From Saccharococcus thermophilus (lineage in GTDB: Bacteria; Bacillota; Bacilli; Bacillales; Anoxybacillaceae), in assembly GCF_011761475.1 (NCBI RefSeq), contig NZ_JAASRS010000001.1, positions 1,302,001-1,366,000 of the forward strand: DNA of 64,000 nucleotides. Direction: 5' to 3'. The notes under the pieces are model-generated. The model did not search any database, had not been told where the DNA came from, and worked only from the letters and a program-made list of their open reading frames with translations. Made by a program: the position numbers and the translations under genes. Each line of letters begins with the position of its first letter. Position 1 is the stretch's first letter. This document shows, in pieces, positions 26,193 through 34,955 of the stretch.

Positions 26193-27554
26193 ATGCAGCA
26201 AACGATGACGTATAAAGAGAAAATCGTTCAATTGCTACATATTTTCCTTCCCGTATTCATCACCCAAGTCGGCCAATATGCGATGAATTTTGCCGATGTC
26301 ACCATGTCTGGTCATGCCAGCTCAAAAGATTTGGCAGGAGTCGCGATTGGATCCAGCTTATGGGTTCCGGTCTTTACCGGAATGAGCGGCATTTTGCTGG
26401 CGCTAACTCCCATCGTTTCCCAGCATCTAGGAGCAAAGCGGCATGAACGAATTCCCCACGCGGTTATCCAAGCGATGTATTTAGCAGCCGCGATCGCCCT
26501 TTTTATCATTGCCATAGGCGCCATCTTTTTGCATCCGATTTTGGACCATATGGACCTAGACAGCAAGGTGCAGCGCGTCGCTTTCCACTATTTAACGGCC
26601 CTTTCCTTTGGCATCGCTCCGCTCTTTCTTTACTATGTTTTGCGCTGCTTTATCGATGCGCTTGGGCAGACGAAAATAACGATGTTGATCACCTTAACGG
26701 CGCTGCCGATCAATATTTTGTTCAACTACTTGCTTATTTACGGCCAATACGGATTTCCAAAGCTCGGCGGCGTCGGTACCGGCTATGCGACCGCCATTAC
26801 CTACTGGTATTGCTTTTTTATCGCCGTTATTATTGTCCGAAAGTTTCAGCGTTTTTCCCGCTACCGACTGTTTGCGCGTTTTTATCCTCTCTCTTTCACC
26901 GCGTGGAAAGAACTTTTGAAAATTGGGGTGCCGATTGGTTTTGCGATTTTTTTTGAAACGAGCATTTTCGCCGCCGTTACGTTGCTGATGAGCGAATTTA
27001 GCACGACAACGATCGCTGCCCATCAAAGCGCCATGAATTTTGCTTCGTTTCTATATATGATCCCGCTCAGCATTTCGACCGCTTTGACCATTGCCGTCGG
27101 CTTTGAAGTCGGGGCGAATCGCTATCAAGATGCAAAGCAATACAGCTATCTTGGCATCGGCATGGCGGTAGCGACAGCTGCCGCAACATCGCTTTTGCTT
27201 TATTTTTTCCGCGCCGATATCGCCCGTATTTATACGAATGAACCTGATGTTTTGGCGCTGACGGCACAGTTTTTATTGTATGCGATTTTCTTTCAGTTTT
27301 CCGATGCGGTCGCCGCTCCCATCCAAGGAGCGCTTCGGGGCTACAAAGATGTTAATGCCACGTTTTGGGCCGCCTTCGTCGCCTACTGGGGCATTGGGCT
27401 TCCGCTCGGTTACACGCTTGCCAACTTTACTTCTCTAGGAGCGTTTGGCTACTGGATCGGGCTGATTTCAGGGCTGGCTGCTGGCGCCATATTTCTCTTT
27501 TTCCGCCTTCTTTCTATCCAGCGCCGCTACGGATATAGAAATGAACAAGGCTGA
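26193..27554 (+). CDS. MATE-family multidrug efflux transporter
   Basis: A 453-residue, 12-helix Na+- or H+-coupled exporter of the NorM branch. The two repeated halves begin FLPVFITQVGQYAMNFADVTMSG and IGVPIGFAIFFETSIFA split by a cytoplasmic loop. Conserved QGALRGYKD lies in the second half. The start is ATG 26193 (MQQTMTYKEK) after AGAGG; the open frame upstream starts inside the kinase gene and is not real. It is a single gene with a terminator. Confidence 0.88.
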   Translation: MQQTMTYKEKIVQLLHIFLPVFITQVGQYAMNFADVTMSGHASSKDLAGVAIGSSLWVPVFTGMSGILLALTPIVSQHLGAKRHERIPHAVIQAMYLAAAIALFIIAIGAIFLHPILDHMDLDSKVQRVAFHYLTALSFGIAPLFLYYVLRCFIDALGQTKITMLITLTALPINILFNYLLIYGQYGFPKLGGVGTGYATAITYWYCFFIAVIIVRKFQRFSRYRLFARFYPLSFTAWKELLKIGVPIGFAIFFETSIFAAVTLLMSEFSTTTIAAHQSAMNFASFLYMIPLSISTALTIAVGFEVGANRYQDAKQYSYLGIGMAVATAAATSLLLYFFRADIARIYTNEPDVLALTAQFLLYAIFFQFSDAVAAPIQGALRGYKDVNATFWAAFVAYWGIGLPLGYTLANFTSLGAFGYWIGLISGLAAGAIFLFFRLLSIQRRYGYRNEQG

Positions 27555-27584
27555 CATGCATTTCAAGCTGTCAGCCTTCTTTCT
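27549..27584 (+). terminator. Terminator of the MATE gene
   Basis: GGCTGACA / TGTCAGCC stem around a 12-base loop, then TTCTTTCTTT. Confidence 0.8.
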
Positions 27585-27749
27585 TTAACGCTGCTTTTTC
27601 GTATATTCCCATATTCCGCGGTCGATTTTCCCTTTTTCCAATTCCCGTTCCTCCAAATTTTCCGTATGTATATCCCCTTCGTCCATCTGTTGAAAATAAC
27701 CGAAGCGGGAGAGATGACGAACGAACTCCTCCTTTACTTCTCCTTTCAC
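27585..27749 (-). CDS. Possible small protein or gene remnant, unknown function
   Basis: The minus strand has a coding-like frame ending TENLEERELEKGKIDRGIWE and YTKKQR before TAA at 27585. A GTG at 27749 could start a 54-residue protein, but no convincing ribosome binding site precedes it. The same frame stays open further upstream (SFAIFAEEIAVKGEVKEEF) without any start codon. It may therefore be the tail of a larger lost gene. No family recognised. Confidence 0.35.
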   Translation of the reverse strand: MKGEVKEEFVRHLSRFGYFQQMDEGDIHTENLEERELEKGKIDRGIWEYTKKQR

Positions 27750-27868
27750 TGCAATTTCTTCAGCGAAAATGGCAAAAGATGCATGTATATAACTTCCTTG
27801 CTATCTAAAAATATTGGGAAGAAGCTTTACTCAGCCTCTTCCCATTTGTCGATGCTACTAGTTAGCCA

Positions 27869-28033
27869 TTAGCACCATGTTGCTCCGACAATGATGAGCA
27901 AGATGAACAAGACAACGATCAGCACGAAACTAGAACCACGGCCATAGCCGAAGCCGCCGTAGCCAAAGCCACCGCCCCAGCCGCAGCCGCCCCAAGGGCC
28001 GCCGCCAAAGCCGTATAAACCAAATGGCATCAT
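27869..28033 (-). CDS. YjcZ-family sporulation-type small membrane peptide
   Basis: A 54-residue peptide. The glycine/tyrosine/tryptophan-rich N-half ([20 protein letters not shown]) is followed by one hydrophobic helix, [18 protein letters not shown]. This bipartite form is characteristic of the YjcZ/CotG-neighbour small spore proteins of Bacillaceae. GGGAGGTGAAG precedes the tandem ATG at 28033/28030. Three more copies of this type lie within 1.6 kb. Confidence 0.85.
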   Translation of the reverse strand: MMPFGLYGFGGGPWGGCGWGGGFGYGGFGYGRGSSFVLIVVLFILLIIVGATWC

Positions 28034-28065
28034 TCTTCACCTCCCTTGTGCAAAATCACTGGTTC

Positions 28066-28164
28066 TTAGTACATCCAGCCACCAATACACGCACATCCGA
28101 CAATAATTAACAAGATGAACAAGACAACGACTAACGCAAATCCGCCACCGTAAGCTGCACCCAC
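28066..28164 (-). CDS. YjcZ-family small membrane peptide
   Basis: A 32-residue peptide starting at GTG 28164 (MGAAYGGGF) with GGAGG ten bases upstream. Its helix [18 protein letters not shown] is nearly identical to the neighbour at 27869-28033, and it ends in GGWMY. It lies 32 bases upstream of that gene on the same strand, so the pair is probably co-transcribed. Confidence 0.82.
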   Translation of the reverse strand: MGAAYGGGFALVVVLFILLIIVGCACIGGWMY

Positions 28165-28267
28165 TTGAAAGCACCTCCTTCACTTTTGTACTAGTAGACT
28201 ATTCAACTAACGGGTAAATGGTTAGATGTTTTCATAAAAATGGGTATTTGCCGAGTCTTTAGGAAAA

Positions 28268-28305
28268 CAAAAAAAAAACGGACTGGCTCCTCCAATCCGT
28301 TTTTA
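28268..28305 (-). terminator. Terminator of rarD
   Basis: AAACGGATTGGAGG / CCAGTCCGTTT hairpin and ten T on the minus strand, overlapping the last codons of rarD. Confidence 0.85.
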
Positions 28306-29238
28306 CACTTCGAGTGAATTCCGTTTCATCCATTTGTCACGCAGCCATTGCATTCGTTTTGTTTTAGCGAAAGAAAAAAGGATAAGCGCCCCCCAAATGC
28401 AGCTAAACGCATACATGTGCGTTTTCGTAAACGCCTCATGAAACAAAAACACGCCAAGCAGCAAGCTGATCGTCGGGGCAATGTATTGCAAAAACCCTAG
28501 CATGGTCATGGAAATTAATTTAGCCCCTTTGGCAAAATATAGAAGCGGGACGGCGGTGGCCGGACCGGCCCCAAGCAGCAATAACCCCTGCCAAACCGTC
28601 ATCGATGATAACAAAGAAGGAACGTGGCTATACAAAACGAGAAGATAAATGAAGGAAAATGGTGTCACCGCCATCGTCTCGAGCGTCAAACCAATGGCAG
28701 AATCAAAGCTTGCCAATTTTTTTACCAGTCCGTAAAATCCGAATGAAAAGGCAAGCGACAGCGCAATCCACGGGAATGTTCCGTATTGAAAGGTCATGAT
28801 ACAGACTCCGAGGCAGGCGAGCGCAAAAGAAATCCACTGCCATACGTTAAGCCGCTCTTTTAACACGATCATTCCCAGCACAACGCTCACGAGCGGGTTA
28901 ATATAATAGCCTAAACTCGTTTCGACAATATGGCCGTGATTGACGGCCCATATGTATATAAACCAGTTTGCGCTAATTAAAATGGCAGCTGCGCCGATTC
29001 CCCCCATTAACTTTGGCTGCCTGCAAATGGCGAACAGCTGATGTCGCCACGTTTTCAGCTGCCGGGTAGCCGACAGCAGTCCAATCATAAACAAAAACGA
29101 CCAAGTGATGCGGTGCGCTAATATTTCCAGCGCCGGACGCGTTTCTAACAGTTTCCAATACAGAGGCAGTATGCCCCATAACAAATACGAAAACGCCGTA
29201 TAGATGATCCCGATTTTTTCTTCGTGTGACTGGTTCAC
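28303..29238 (-). CDS. rarD: RarD-type EamA/DMT-superfamily permease
   Basis: A 311-residue, ten-helix drug/metabolite transporter. The N-terminal repeat has the RarD hallmark YLLWGILPLYWKLLE and HRITWSFLFM. The second EamA repeat contains GPATAVPLLYFAKGAKLISMTMLG. RarD homologues are annotated as chloramphenicol-sensitivity proteins but the true substrate is not known. The ATG at 29238 follows AAAAGGAGATAAAGC. It is flanked on both sides by YjcZ peptide pairs on the same strand. Confidence 0.87.
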   Translation of the reverse strand: MNQSHEEKIGIIYTAFSYLLWGILPLYWKLLETRPALEILAHRITWSFLFMIGLLSATRQLKTWRHQLFAICRQPKLMGGIGAAAILISANWFIYIWAVNHGHIVETSLGYYINPLVSVVLGMIVLKERLNVWQWISFALACLGVCIMTFQYGTFPWIALSLAFSFGFYGLVKKLASFDSAIGLTLETMAVTPFSFIYLLVLYSHVPSLLSSMTVWQGLLLLGAGPATAVPLLYFAKGAKLISMTMLGFLQYIAPTISLLLGVFLFHEAFTKTHMYAFSCIWGALILFSFAKTKRMQWLRDKWMKRNSLEV

Positions 29239-29306
29239 TTGCTTTATCTCCTTTTACTTTTATTGCTTCCGTTTCATTATAACCCCATTTCTGTTTCTTT
29301 CCAAGA

Positions 29307-29336
29307 AAAAACGCCTGTAACGAGCAGGCGTTTTTC
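29307..29336 (-). terminator. Terminator downstream of the second YjcZ pair
   Basis: AACGCCTG / CAGGCGTT hairpin flanked by T-runs on both strands, just after the stop at 29339. Confidence 0.82.
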
Positions 29337-29338
29337 CA

Positions 29339-29473
29339 TTATCTAATTGCCGCTAGCACGATGATCAGCAAAATAAACAGCACGACGATTAATGCAAAGG
29401 AAAAGCCGTAGCCATAGCGATGTCCTCCGTATCCGTAGCCATAGTAAGGCATGCATCCGTCATAGCCCCACAT
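29339..29473 (-). CDS. YjcZ-family small membrane peptide
   Basis: A 44-residue peptide with a tyrosine/glycine-rich N-half ([17 protein letters not shown]) and the helix [19 protein letters not shown]. The ATG at 29473 follows GGGGGAGAGG. It shares the [10 protein letters not shown] core with three other peptides here. Such peptides are made in sporulating cells in B. subtilis; that is family knowledge, not seen here. Confidence 0.83.
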   Translation of the reverse strand: MWGYDGCMPYYGYGYGGHRYGYGFSFALIVVLFILLIIVLAAIR

Positions 29474-29491
29474 GGTCCTCTCCCCCTTTTC

Positions 29492-29584
29492 TCAATAATG
29501 AATGACACATGCACAACTAACAATAATTAACAAAATAAACAGTACGACAATAACCGTAAAACCACTGTCGAATATGCCGCTCAT
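29492..29584 (-). CDS. YjcZ-family small membrane peptide
   Basis: A 30-residue peptide, [20 protein letters not shown] then IVSCACVIHY. GGAGGTG lies just upstream of the ATG at 29584. It is the first gene of a pair with 29339-29473, 18 bases apart. It has no glycine-rich domain, only the helix, like 28066-28164. Confidence 0.82.
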   Translation of the reverse strand: MSGIFDSGFTVIVVLFILLIIVSCACVIHY

Positions 29585-29696
29585 GGCGGGCACCTCCTTC
29601 GTCTGTTCACCGCCATTATATGCAGCCGCCCAATCCCACGGGCGGGCCATCGCCCAATTTTACGAAAAAAAGATGGGCAGAAACGCTTGCCCGTCT

Positions 29697-30653
29697 TTAC
29701 TTTTCTTTTGTGCCGTTTTCCCCCCACCAGCCTTTTTTCTTGAAATAAAGCGCAATCAGAACAGCCGTTGTCGCCATTAATAAAAGCGCAAAACCATAGC
29801 CGTATTTCCATTTTAGTTCCGGCATTACCGCAAAATTCATGCCGTACACCCCAGCGATAAACGTCATTGGCATAAAAATCACGCTCACTAACGTTAATGT
29901 TTTCATAATGACGTTCATATGATCGGATTTTAATGAAAGCTGCAAATCGAAAATGCCAGACAACGACTCTTTAAACGCATCCAACGCCGCCGTAACGCGG
30001 GAAAAACGGCCGGCGACATCTTGCATATACGGGTTCGTTTCGGCATTGATATATGGAAGCGTTGCATGCTGGATCGTTTTCACCGTCTCTTCTTGGGCTT
30101 CCGCCACTTGGCGCAACTCATGGATGCGAATTTTCCATCGGTAAATATTACGCCCGATTTCATTGGCAAACGGTGTTTTAAACACTTGACTTTCCAACGC
30201 TTGAATACAGTCGGCAATATCATCAATCACTTGCAAAAAGCGAATAGCAGTAATATCTAAAAAATAGTACAGTACATATCCAGGATGCAATGCATGTTCA
30301 CGATGGTAAAGCAGCCGTTCCTTCACGTTTTCTACCAGCGGATCATCTTCTTCCATATAACTAATGACATACCGTTCTGTCGCAAGCAAGTAAATTTTTG
30401 CCGTCCGCAACTCAGGGCGAATGACAAACAGCGAGAGAAATAAACTTCGCTCATATTCGTCTGCCATGGGAATATCCGTTCCGAACAATAGCCGCCGTTT
30501 TGCTAATGGATGAACAGAAAGCGCGTCTAATAACCTCTCTAAATCCACTTTCGAAGCCGCCGTAAAATGCAGCCAGCACGTCTCGCTCCCAATAGGAGCA
30601 TGGCGGCGATAGAGCCCATCTACTTCCGGTGTCTCTGTATGATGGTATTCCAT
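29697..30653 (-). CDS. CorA-family magnesium/divalent-cation channel
   Basis: A 318-residue CorA/Mrs2 channel protein. A large acidic N-terminal cytoplasmic domain is followed by a long helix (about 180-245) and two C-terminal membrane helices. The selectivity motif YGMNF lies at the end of the first. FMPMTFIAGVYGMNF is the classic signature. The tail GWWGENGTKEK is cytoplasmic. The start is ATG 30653 after AAAGGAAA. A second CorA paralogue is encoded at 43802-44746. Confidence 0.88.
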   Translation of the reverse strand: MEYHHTETPEVDGLYRRHAPIGSETCWLHFTAASKVDLERLLDALSVHPLAKRRLLFGTDIPMADEYERSLFLSLFVIRPELRTAKIYLLATERYVISYMEEDDPLVENVKERLLYHREHALHPGYVLYYFLDITAIRFLQVIDDIADCIQALESQVFKTPFANEIGRNIYRWKIRIHELRQVAEAQEETVKTIQHATLPYINAETNPYMQDVAGRFSRVTAALDAFKESLSGIFDLQLSLKSDHMNVIMKTLTLVSVIFMPMTFIAGVYGMNFAVMPELKWKYGYGFALLLMATTAVLIALYFKKKGWWGENGTKEK

Positions 30654-30712
30654 CGTCCATTTCCTTTCCTTTTATAAAGTTTGTATGATATAGTGTTCGC
30701 ATTTTCCTCATA

Positions 30713-30750
30713 AAAAAACCTTAACCGCTTGGGAAAAAGGCGGTTAAGGG
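30713..30750 (-). terminator. Terminator of the CDF transporter gene
   Basis: CCTTAACCGCC / GCGGTTAAGG hairpin plus seven T on the minus strand. Confidence 0.88.
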
Positions 30751-31613
30751 ATCTTCTCTGGTTCGATATGAACATGGGTCGCCTCAATATTATAGCGATT
30801 TTTCATTAAACGTTCCACTTCATCGGCAATTTCGTGGCTTTTGGCAACAGTTAAATGCGGATCGACATGGATCGTTACTTCAAGAACAATGTCGTTTCCT
30901 AACATTCTCGCTTTTATATCGGCAACGTCTTTCACTCCACTAATAGCGGCGATTTCCCGTTTATATGCCGTCAGCCGTTGTTCGTCAAATCCATCGGTTA
31001 ATGTATGGGATGTTTCCATAAATACTTCCCAGGCTGTTTTGCAAATCACTCCTCCGATCAAAACAGCAACAAGCGGGTCAAGCCAAAGAAGCTTAATTTG
31101 CGCGCCTGCAATGCCGACGACCGTTCCAATGCTGACAAGCGCATCGGATAAATTGTCCTTGGCCACCGCGGCAAGCGCCAGGCTATTGGTTCGCTTCGCT
31201 AGCCGGATATTAAACGAATAAATAGATAACATAACAAAAGCAGAGGCAACCGCAACGAAGGAAGCGAGCAAATCTGGCGCGTTTTCTTCTTTTTCCGGCC
31301 GAAAAAGCGCCAACACTCCTTCCGTCATGACATCAATGCCAATCGACATCATCATGAACGCCGCAATTAAGGAAGAAATGTTTTCCGCCCGCGAATGGCC
31401 GTATGGATGGTTGTGGTCGCGCGGTTTTTTCGCAATTTTCATTCCAATATAAACGGCAATGGATGCAATGACGTCGCTAAAATTATTCCAGCCATCCGCT
31501 TTTACCCCGTCAGAATGGGCGATATAACCGACAGACAGTTTGCTGACGGCTAAAGCTATGTAAGCGACAATGCTAATGAAAGCCCCCGCTTCTGCCTTCC
31601 CTTTTCTTTCCAC
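30744..31613 (-). CDS. Cation diffusion facilitator (CDF) transporter
   Basis: A 289-residue, six-helix exporter of Zn2+, Fe2+, Mn2+ or similar ions by proton antiport. The helix 2 metal site is HSDGVKADGWNNFSDV and the partner site in helix 5 is AVAKDNLSDALVS. The helix 2 aspartate pair is typical of the Mn/Fe-type or YeaB-like branch. The C-terminal cytoplasmic domain ends ATHVHIEPEKI. GTG 31613 (MERKGKAEAG) is favoured by GGTGAAG upstream. Open sequence to 31796 exists but is not family-like. Confidence 0.82.
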   Translation of the reverse strand: MERKGKAEAGAFISIVAYIALAVSKLSVGYIAHSDGVKADGWNNFSDVIASIAVYIGMKIAKKPRDHNHPYGHSRAENISSLIAAFMMMSIGIDVMTEGVLALFRPEKEENAPDLLASFVAVASAFVMLSIYSFNIRLAKRTNSLALAAVAKDNLSDALVSIGTVVGIAGAQIKLLWLDPLVAVLIGGVICKTAWEVFMETSHTLTDGFDEQRLTAYKREIAAISGVKDVADIKARMLGNDIVLEVTIHVDPHLTVAKSHEIADEVERLMKNRYNIEATHVHIEPEKIP

Positions 31614-31818
31614 ATACTTCACCAACCTAGTTGTTCTTTCTGCATTTATCAGTGTACCAACAAAAAAGCGTGTAAGTCTACAGCAAGAAAATTGACCGCC
31701 GTCATGAGTATAGGAAAAAGCAAATTTTTTCTCGTTTGGATAACTTTTTTGAATAAAGGCAAACAGCTGTAAAGTTGCGTATGATAAACCAATCATACAT
31801 TAGAAAGGAGAATACAGA

Positions 31819-32517
31819 TTGACCACTTATCTCGATATGTTAGCGGAGATGGGAGTCGACAGCGCCCATCCCGGTGGATTTCAGTTAACAAAAGATATAT
31901 TACGTAAACTAAATATCGACCGCCATACTTGTATTCTCGATGTTGGCTGCGGAACAGGGGAAACCACCGCCTATATCGCCGACCAATACGGCGCGGACGT
32001 AACGGCGATTGATATTCATCCGATTATGATCGAAAAGGCGAGAGAACGCTTTTCCACCTTAACGTGTCCTGTCCGCCTCCATCCCGCTTCCGTTGAAACC
32101 CTTCCGTTTGCTGACGAGCAGTTTGATATTGCATTATGCGAATCCGTTTTGGCGTTTGTTTCTCTTCCTCAAGCATTAGGGGAAATTTACCGCGTGCTAA
32201 AGCAAGGTGGGATGCTTGTCGCTATTGAAGCATGCCATTCGCAATTATCTGATGAGGAAAAGCAAAAAATCGCATCGTTTTACGGTTTTCGTCATTTGCT
32301 TACCAAGGAGGAGTGGGAAAAGGAGTTGCAGAAAAACCACTTTCGACACATTGACATAACGTACTTATCAGCTAGACAGCCCGATGCCGCGCAAACTCAA
32401 TTCCTCATTACGGCAAATATGCCAATGTCAATGTTAAAAATGCTCGAAACCCACCAGCAAATCACGAAACAATACGGCAATCAGCTAGGTTATTGTGTAT
32501 TTTCTTGCCAAAAATAG
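31819..32517 (+). CDS. Class I SAM-dependent methyltransferase
   Basis: A 232-residue methyltransferase. Motif I is ILDVGCGTGETTAYIA, motif post-I is VTAIDIHPIMIEKARE, and motif II is FDIALCESVLAFV, followed by LKQGGMLVAIEA. It belongs to the Methyltransf_11/UbiE-like group. The substrate is not predictable. The start is TTG 31819, eight bases after AGAAAGGAG. It is transcribed divergently from the CDF gene. Confidence 0.83.
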   Translation: MTTYLDMLAEMGVDSAHPGGFQLTKDILRKLNIDRHTCILDVGCGTGETTAYIADQYGADVTAIDIHPIMIEKARERFSTLTCPVRLHPASVETLPFADEQFDIALCESVLAFVSLPQALGEIYRVLKQGGMLVAIEACHSQLSDEEKQKIASFYGFRHLLTKEEWEKELQKNHFRHIDITYLSARQPDAAQTQFLITANMPMSMLKMLETHQQITKQYGNQLGYCVFSCQK

Positions 32518-32587
32518 TCATTTATACAGACGTGTCCATCTCCCCTCACGTACACTGTAGTGTATCACTCACAAAGGAGGGGGACAA

Positions 32588-32848
32588 ATGTCACCGCATT
32601 GGTACCATGTTTGCCGCCGCTACCACGGTCAAGTCGTTCGTATTCATGATAGATTTGGAAATATCCATGTTGGGCGGATTACTCGTGTCACACCAACTCA
32701 CGTCTATATCACACCTGTTGGTCCACGACGAAATCTCGGTGGATTTGGCTATGCCTTCGTCGGCTGGGGATGGGGTTGGGGATGGGGCCATAGAAGAATC
32801 GCCCTCGCTGCCATTGCCGCCATTGCCTTAATCGGTTTGTTTTGGTAA
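32588..32848 (+). CDS. Small protein with Gly-Trp repeat and C-terminal helix, unknown
   Basis: An 86-residue protein. The N-half is a small basic beta-like domain (HGQVVRIHDRFGNIHVGRIT) resembling coat-associated YmaF/KOW-like folds. A GWGWGWGWGHRR repeat follows at about 60-70, and a hydrophobic helix IALAAIAAIALIGLFW ends the protein. AAAGGAGGGGG lies before the ATG. It lacks a recognised family; the aromatic-glycine run recalls spore-surface peptides. Upstream at 32551-32564 TACACT-GT-AGTGTA is a possible operator. Confidence 0.72.
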   Translation: MSPHWYHVCRRYHGQVVRIHDRFGNIHVGRITRVTPTHVYITPVGPRRNLGGFGYAFVGWGWGWGWGHRRIALAAIAAIALIGLFW

Positions 32849-32854
32849 TCAATT

Positions 32855-32900
32855 ATGTAAAAAAGTGGATTACTCCTATAGAAGCAATCCACTTTTTTAC
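32855..32900. terminator. Bidirectional terminator
   Basis: AAAAAAGTGGATT / AATCCACTTTTTT arms between converging genes, T-runs on both strands. Confidence 0.88.
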
Positions 32901-32905
32901 ATCTT

Positions 32906-33772
32906 TTATATTTTCTTCACTATTTTAAAATATTCTTCGAGCGTTATTTTTCTTTCAAATATGACTTTCGCCGCTTTTTTGCCCACATAACGAAGGTGCC
33001 ACGGTTCGTACTCATATCCGGTCACCGCTTCTTTTCCTTTTGGATAGCGAATAATAAAGCCATATTCATGGGCATGTTCAGCCACCCATTTTCCTTCCTT
33101 TGTTTCTCCAAACGCCGTGGTCAAGGCATTATGGACCGACGGGCTTGTAATATCCACTGCCAAACCAGTTTGATGCTCGCTTTGCCCCGGCAACGCAACG
33201 GCGTGAATAGCTTCTTCTCTTCCCTTTTCTTTGACTTCTTCCATAAAGATAGCTTCTTGCCGTTCATAGGAGCGATAACCGGACGCAGCTACCAGCTGGA
33301 TTCCCTCTTTGCGGGCTGCGGCAAATAACGCCTCCAATGCGGCAGCCGCTTCTGCCCGCATATACCGCTTCTCCACATTTTTTTCCGCAAAGGCAAACGG
33401 TACGCGCGGCACGACTAAATCATTCGGCTTATACGTCGCGGGAAGCGATTGTTCCTTATTGACGAGCGCCAGTATATTGTCTGGGTTCATAATGACTTTC
33501 ACGCCGTTACGTACTTGGACAATATTCCAATATTTCGATTCCAGCCATAGTTCCGAATCGGTTGATTTCTCCGTTTTCGACGCCTCTTTTTTTTCGTTCG
33601 TCTTCGGTACTTTTATGTTTTCCGCTTTTTCCACCGTTTTCGGATGAGCTGTATCATTTTCGCCTGACTTCGGCAAATTTTTTTCCTGTCCGTTGGACGC
33701 GCCGTTCAGCTGGCTGCACCCGCTAAAAAAAACAAGCGATAAAACGATTATTGCTCGACATAGCTGTTTCAT
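32906..33772 (-). CDS. D-alanyl-D-alanine carboxypeptidase lipoprotein (VanY/M15B family)
   Basis: A 288-residue extracellular lipoprotein that trims the terminal D-Ala of peptidoglycan stems. The signal peptide ends in the lipobox LVFFSGC, followed by a Ser/Lys/Glu-rich linker. The M15 zinc site is SGYRSYERQEAIF, then SEHQTGLAVDI, then EPWHLRYV. It is similar to B. subtilis YodJ. The start is ATG 33772 (MKQLC); the tandem ATG at 33775 is the alternative. AAGGTGA is the ribosome binding site. Confidence 0.88.
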   Translation of the reverse strand: MKQLCRAIIVLSLVFFSGCSQLNGASNGQEKNLPKSGENDTAHPKTVEKAENIKVPKTNEKKEASKTEKSTDSELWLESKYWNIVQVRNGVKVIMNPDNILALVNKEQSLPATYKPNDLVVPRVPFAFAEKNVEKRYMRAEAAAALEALFAAARKEGIQLVAASGYRSYERQEAIFMEEVKEKGREEAIHAVALPGQSEHQTGLAVDITSPSVHNALTTAFGETKEGKWVAEHAHEYGFIIRYPKGKEAVTGYEYEPWHLRYVGKKAAKVIFERKITLEEYFKIVKKI

Positions 33773-33924
33773 CATTTCACCTTTTCTTCCGTCCAGTATC
33801 GTTTTGCACTTTTTGTAAAGAAATCGCAACAATCGGCTGTTGACAACCATGAAACCGCTCCACCCAGCCAGGACGCCGAACGATGAAGAAGATGCGGCTC
33901 GCGGGCCAAAGCGGCGCCTGCCGA

Positions 33925-34635
33925 TTATGCTTCGGTGCGAATCGCTGTTTCTAGCGCCACTTCAATCATTTCATTAAATGTCGTTTGCCGTTCCTGTGCT
34001 GTCGTTTCTTCCCCTGTTAAAATATGGTCACTGACCGTTAATACAGAGAGCGCTTTACGGCCGAATTTAGCCGCTAACGTGTATAATGCCGCCGATTCCA
34101 TTTCGACCGCCAGCACACCGTAGCGCGCCCAAGTCTCCCAATTCGGCTCGTCATTATAAAACATATCCGCGGTAAACACATTGCCCACCTTTAAGGCAAG
34201 CCCTTTTTCGACACCAACTTCATACGCCGTGCGCAGCAATTCAAAGTTCGCCGTCGGCGCATAATCACGTCCGCGGAAAATCAAGCGGTTCATATTGGAA
34301 TCCGTGGACGCGCTCATCGCTAAAATGACATCGCGAACGTGCACGTCTTTTTGAATCGCCCCGCACGTTCCGACGCGGATTAATGTTTGCACATCATAGC
34401 TTTGAATCAGCTCGTTGACATAAATCGAGATAGAAGGAACCCCCATTCCCGTCCCTTGCACGGAAATACGATGTCCTTTATATGTACCGGTAAACCCAAG
34501 CATGCCGCGCACACGGTTGTAGCATGTCGCCCCTTCTAAAAACGTTTCCGCGATATATTGCGCACGCAGCGGATCTCCTGGAAGCAAAATTTTATCAGCA
34601 ATTTCCCCTTGTTTTGCCTCGATATGAACACTCAA
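33925..34635 (-). CDS. deoD: Purine-nucleoside phosphorylase DeoD
   Basis: A 236-residue hexameric-type phosphorylase that splits purine (deoxy)nucleosides with phosphate. The family signature is [17 protein letters not shown], the phosphate-binding region is LLPGDPLRA, and the active-site stretches are VGTCGAIQ and [13 protein letters not shown] with the catalytic aspartate in [13 protein letters not shown] 34635 gives MSVHIEAK, matching the B. subtilis start, with AGGAGGT nine bases upstream. The ATG two codons earlier is too close to that site. Confidence 0.92.
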   Translation of the reverse strand: MSVHIEAKQGEIADKILLPGDPLRAQYIAETFLEGATCYNRVRGMLGFTGTYKGHRISVQGTGMGVPSISIYVNELIQSYDVQTLIRVGTCGAIQKDVHVRDVILAMSASTDSNMNRLIFRGRDYAPTANFELLRTAYEVGVEKGLALKVGNVFTADMFYNDEPNWETWARYGVLAVEMESAALYTLAAKFGRKALSVLTVSDHILTGEETTAQERQTTFNEMIEVALETAIRTEA

Positions 34636-34821
34636 TGACATATACCTCCTATCGTCTTTTCGGCACCGCGTTTTATACCTTTCTTATCATACCATATATT
34701 CGCTGAAAATGGCAGTAAGTCATTATACGTAAAAATAATTGTGATGGGCATACTGAGTATATGCCTCCTCTATTTTTGTTTCACTAACGATCACCTTCAT
34801 TGGGCAAGGAGGGACAAACGA

Positions 34822-34929
34822 ATGAAAAAGAAACTAGAACAAGCTGTCGAATACGCAAACAAAACAAATCCATCTTCCCGCTCCAACAATCAGCCGTCTA
34901 CATCGAAAAAAGAAAAAACAAAATTTTAA
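34822..34929 (+). CDS. Small hydrophilic protein, unknown function
   Basis: A 35-residue lysine/serine/asparagine-rich peptide, MKKKLEQAVEYANKTNPSSR onward. GGAGGG lies nine bases before the ATG, and a GGGAGAA/TTCTCCC terminator follows immediately. An in-frame extension upstream to 34741 has no ribosome binding site. The composition recalls minor spore peptides; no family is claimed. Confidence 0.6.
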   Translation: MKKKLEQAVEYANKTNPSSRSNNQPSTSKKEKTKF

Positions 34930-34955
34930 GGGAGAATTTTTTCTCCCTTTGCCAT
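34930..34955 (+). terminator. Terminator
   Basis: GGGAGAA TTTT TTCTCCC hairpin followed by TTTG, just after the 35-residue gene. Confidence 0.7.

Noticed and set aside
34741-34821. N-terminal extension of the 35-residue gene
   Set aside because: GGAGGG lies just before ATG 34822, while no site precedes 34741.
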